This document shows positions 5,820 through 7,267 of a DNA stretch of 7,267 bases, piece by piece (positions within the stretch are counted from its first letter, which is position 1; each line of letters starts with the position of its first letter). A program made the translations under genes and the position numbers. Origin of the DNA: UBA5336 sp964506685 (GTDB taxonomy: Bacteria > Pseudomonadota > Alphaproteobacteria > Caulobacterales > Hyphomonadaceae); NCBI GenBank assembly GCA_964506685.1, contig CAZDMQ010000105.1, positions 1 to 7,267 of the forward strand, given 5' to 3'. The notes beneath the pieces are model-generated. The model did not search any database. It was not told the origin of the DNA and was given only the letters and a program-made list of their open reading frames with translations.

Positions 5820-6341
5820 ATGGGGAACAGATTGGACCGTTATTCCACCTCGGTCCGGACCGATCATCCGGAAAGCGAGTTCGAAGAGTACCAGGTGGAG
5901 GCCGCGTCGGCCCATCTGGCTGGCGCGGCAGAACAGACGGAGGATCACGGCGCTGGCGCCGATGACCGCCTCGACTTCTTTATACACAGGGACGGGCAGA
6001 CCTATGCCGGCACCCATCTGATCATCGATCTGTGGGACGCGACCCGGCTGGACGATCCCGAGCATATCGAGACGTCCCTGATCCGCGCCGCAAAGGCCGC
6101 CGGGGCCACGGTGCTCAGCTCGGACTTCCACATCTTCACGCCGAACAATGGCGTGTCCGGCGTCATCGTGCTCGCCGAGAGCCATATCTCGATCCACACC
6201 TGGCCGGAGCGGGACTTCGCCGCGGTGGACGTGTTCATGTGCGGCGATGCCGAGCCCATGAAGACGATCGGCATGCTGAAGACCGCCTTCCGGCCGGAGC
6301 GAATCGGGCTGCAGGAAATCAAGCGCGGCCTGCAGGCCTGA
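5820..6341 (+). CDS. speD: S-adenosylmethionine decarboxylase proenzyme
   Basis: Makes decarboxylated AdoMet, the aminopropyl donor for spermidine, in the cytoplasm. The proenzyme cuts itself at Glu120-Ser121 (motif AESHISIHTWPE), turning Ser121 into the pyruvoyl cofactor. Other expected residues are present: Ser113 in GVSGV, His126, and the catalytic acid Cys141 in FMCGD. The core from YAGTHLIIDLWDA at about residue 62 to the end matches the short class-1B bacterial enzymes of about 120-130 residues. The first 60 or so residues are an extra acidic, low-complexity extension. ATG 5820 has no clear Shine-Dalgarno. TTG 5832 follows GGGGA by 5 nt and GTG 5895 follows GAAGAG, so the true start may be later. 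An in-frame TTG at 5748 is also possible. No speE is adjacent. An intrinsic terminator follows 70 bp after the stop. Confidence 0.93.
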   Translation: MGNRLDRYSTSVRTDHPESEFEEYQVEAASAHLAGAAEQTEDHGAGADDRLDFFIHRDGQTYAGTHLIIDLWDATRLDDPEHIETSLIRAAKAAGATVLSSDFHIFTPNNGVSGVIVLAESHISIHTWPERDFAAVDVFMCGDAEPMKTIGMLKTAFRPERIGLQEIKRGLQA

Positions 6342-6373
6342 CGGTCCCCCGGGATAATCGGCCCGGACAATTG

Positions 6374-6389
6374 GCCCAAAAGATTGGGC
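6374..6389 (+). other. Small hairpin in the speD 3' region
   Basis: GCCCAA (6374-6379) and TTGGGC (6384-6389) form a perfect 6-bp stem with loop AAGA, extendable by G-U pairs. It stands before the strong terminator and could protect the speD mRNA 3' end. Confidence 0.45.
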
Positions 6390-6411
6390 TGGACAAATCG
6401 GACAGACTGGA

Positions 6412-6437
6412 CCCCGCCCCCCCCGTGGCGGGGTTTT
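6412..6437 (+). terminator. Intrinsic terminator after speD
   Basis: CCCCGCC (6412-6418) pairs with GGCGGGG (6427-6433) around an 8-nt loop, directly followed by TTTTGTGT. This is a classic Rho-independent terminator in the plus direction. It separates speD from the TonB-dependent receptor. Confidence 0.85.
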
Positions 6438-6611
6438 GTGTCCGGAGTGCAACAGGTTTTCGCCAGAGTGCGGCGTGTCACCAAAGCTTCAACAGACTTT
6501 CAAGGAAGTGTCACGCTGCGCGAATAGGAGCCGTTTCGTGAGAAGCGGTGTGTTCGCAGCAGGCGTGCACGCCCCGCGAGGCTTCTGACCAGCTATTGAG
6601 AGGGGTTACTC
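6438..6611 (+). promoter_or_regulatory. Upstream region of the TonB-dependent receptor
   Basis: No gene is supported here. GTGTCAC occurs at 6475-6481 and again at 6508-6514, 33 bp apart (about three helical turns), which would suit a dimeric regulator. Further down, AGAAGC (6541-6546) can pair with GCTTCT (6581-6586) around the 10-bp palindrome GCGTGCACGC (6563-6572), a possible leader structure. A good ribosome site AGAGGGG ends 6 nt before the ATG. No consensus promoter could be fixed. Confidence 0.4.
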
Positions 6612-7267
6612 ATGAATTTCGCAAGGTATCTCGCAGGTGCATCCGCAGCTGTCATGGCCGCCGCCGTCGTCCAGCCGGCCGACGCCCAGATCACGACGTC
6701 CTCGATCCGCGGCGCCGTCGTCGATGCGGCCGGCAATGCCGTCCCCGGCGCCACCGTCACGATCGTGCACACGCCGTCCGGGTCCACCAAGTCCGCCGTC
6801 ACCAATGCCGACGGCAGCTTCCTCGAGCGCGGCCTCCGCGTGGGTGGCCCCTACGACATCACCGTGTCCGCCAATGGTGAGACCGCAGAGCAGACCAACG
6901 TCTTCCTGACCGTGAACGAAACGCTTCCCGTGGAACTCGTCCTTGGCGATGCCCGCACGCTGGACGCGATCGTGGTTGTCGGCACGGCCGCGGATGCGGC
7001 GCTGGCGCTCGGCCCGGCATCCTCGTTTGACGAAGGCACCATTGCCGGCCTTCCGACCATCTCCCGCGACATCCGCGACATTGCCCGCCTCGACCCGCTG
7101 GTGTCGGTCGACCCGACCAATGACGGGGCGATCTCCATCGCCGGGACGAACAACCGGTTCAACTCGCTGACCATTGACGGCATCAAGTTCAACGACCTGT
7201 TCGGCCTCAACGCCAACGGGTTCCCGTCGCAGCGCTCGCCGATCTCCATCGACGCCCTCGACCAGCT
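6612..7267 (+). CDS. TonB-dependent receptor, Oar-like, N-terminal part
   Basis: Outer-membrane transporter powered by TonB; only the first 218 residues are in the window, and the frame runs open to the right edge. Residues 1-25 are a signal peptide (ARYLAGASAAVMAAAVV, cleavage after ADA). Residues about 30-112 form a carboxypeptidase-regulatory-like beta-sandwich: SIRGAVVDAAGNAVPGATVTI, then TNADGSFLERGL and GGPYDITVSANG. Next is a DAIVVVG stretch resembling a TonB box, then the start of the plug domain (GLPTISRDIRDIARLDP, then SIAGTNNRFNSLTIDGIKFND). This order is that of Oar-like receptors, common in Caulobacterales-type and marine alphaproteobacteria, whose cargo is usually a peptide, glycan or unknown. 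The start is firm: AGAGGGG, 6 nt spacing, ATG. It is separated from speD by the terminator, so it is an independent unit. Confidence 0.93.
   Translation, partial: MNFARYLAGASAAVMAAAVVQPADAQITTSSIRGAVVDAAGNAVPGATVTIVHTPSGSTKSAVTNADGSFLERGLRVGGPYDITVSANGETAEQTNVFLTVNETLPVELVLGDARTLDAIVVVGTAADAALALGPASSFDEGTIAGLPTISRDIRDIARLDPLVSVDPTNDGAISIAGTNNRFNSLTIDGIKFNDLFGLNANGFPSQRSPISIDALDQ

Overview
The window is GC-rich DNA, except for a paler patch at about 405-620. It reads as an alphaproteobacterial chromosome. The evidence is the elongator tRNA-Met, the overall gene style, and a TonB-dependent receptor with an N-terminal carboxypeptidase-regulatory-like domain. A marine Hyphomonadaceae/Maricaulales-type host is my inference, not something the sequence proves.

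Left part (1-1115). Positions 1 to about 205 hold no convincing protein but fold on paper into a long, interrupted rod, which could be a structured RNA with a 6S-like layout. Next comes a small island. A 20-bp sequence made of the last 14 nt of tRNA-Met plus 6 nt of downstream flank occurs at 1033-1052, at the real tRNA on the minus strand, and again at 382-401. The roughly 650 bp between the copies starts with unusually AT-rich DNA. It carries one small gene of the DUF2158/YodC type, plus a perfect 16-bp tandem duplication near the tRNA end. This is the geometry left by site-specific integration into a tRNA 3' end, but no integrase gene is present.

Middle part (1244-3692). A minus-strand FAD-dependent oxidoreductase of the L-2-hydroxyglutarate dehydrogenase type lies back to back with a plus-strand exported TPR-like helical protein. 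Their starts are about 65 bp or less apart. A minus-strand HIT-family nucleotide-binding hydrolase follows.

Right part (3693-7267). A 279-bp gap contains a 15-bp tandem repeat and two dyads. It separates the HIT gene from a minus-strand, multi-membrane-spanning GT39/ArnT-like glycosyltransferase. Divergent from that is speD, the pyruvoyl S-adenosylmethionine decarboxylase of spermidine synthesis, with all key residues. It is followed by a clear intrinsic terminator and has no speE beside it. After a 5' untranslated region comes the start of an Oar-like TonB-dependent receptor that runs off the right edge.

The genes do not form one pathway. Apart from the possible HIT/glycosyltransferase same-strand pair, each looks like its own transcription unit. 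The items most worth a second look are the tRNA-flanked mini-island, the candidate RNA at the left edge, the intergenic 15-bp repeat array, and the orphan speD with a long N-terminal extension.
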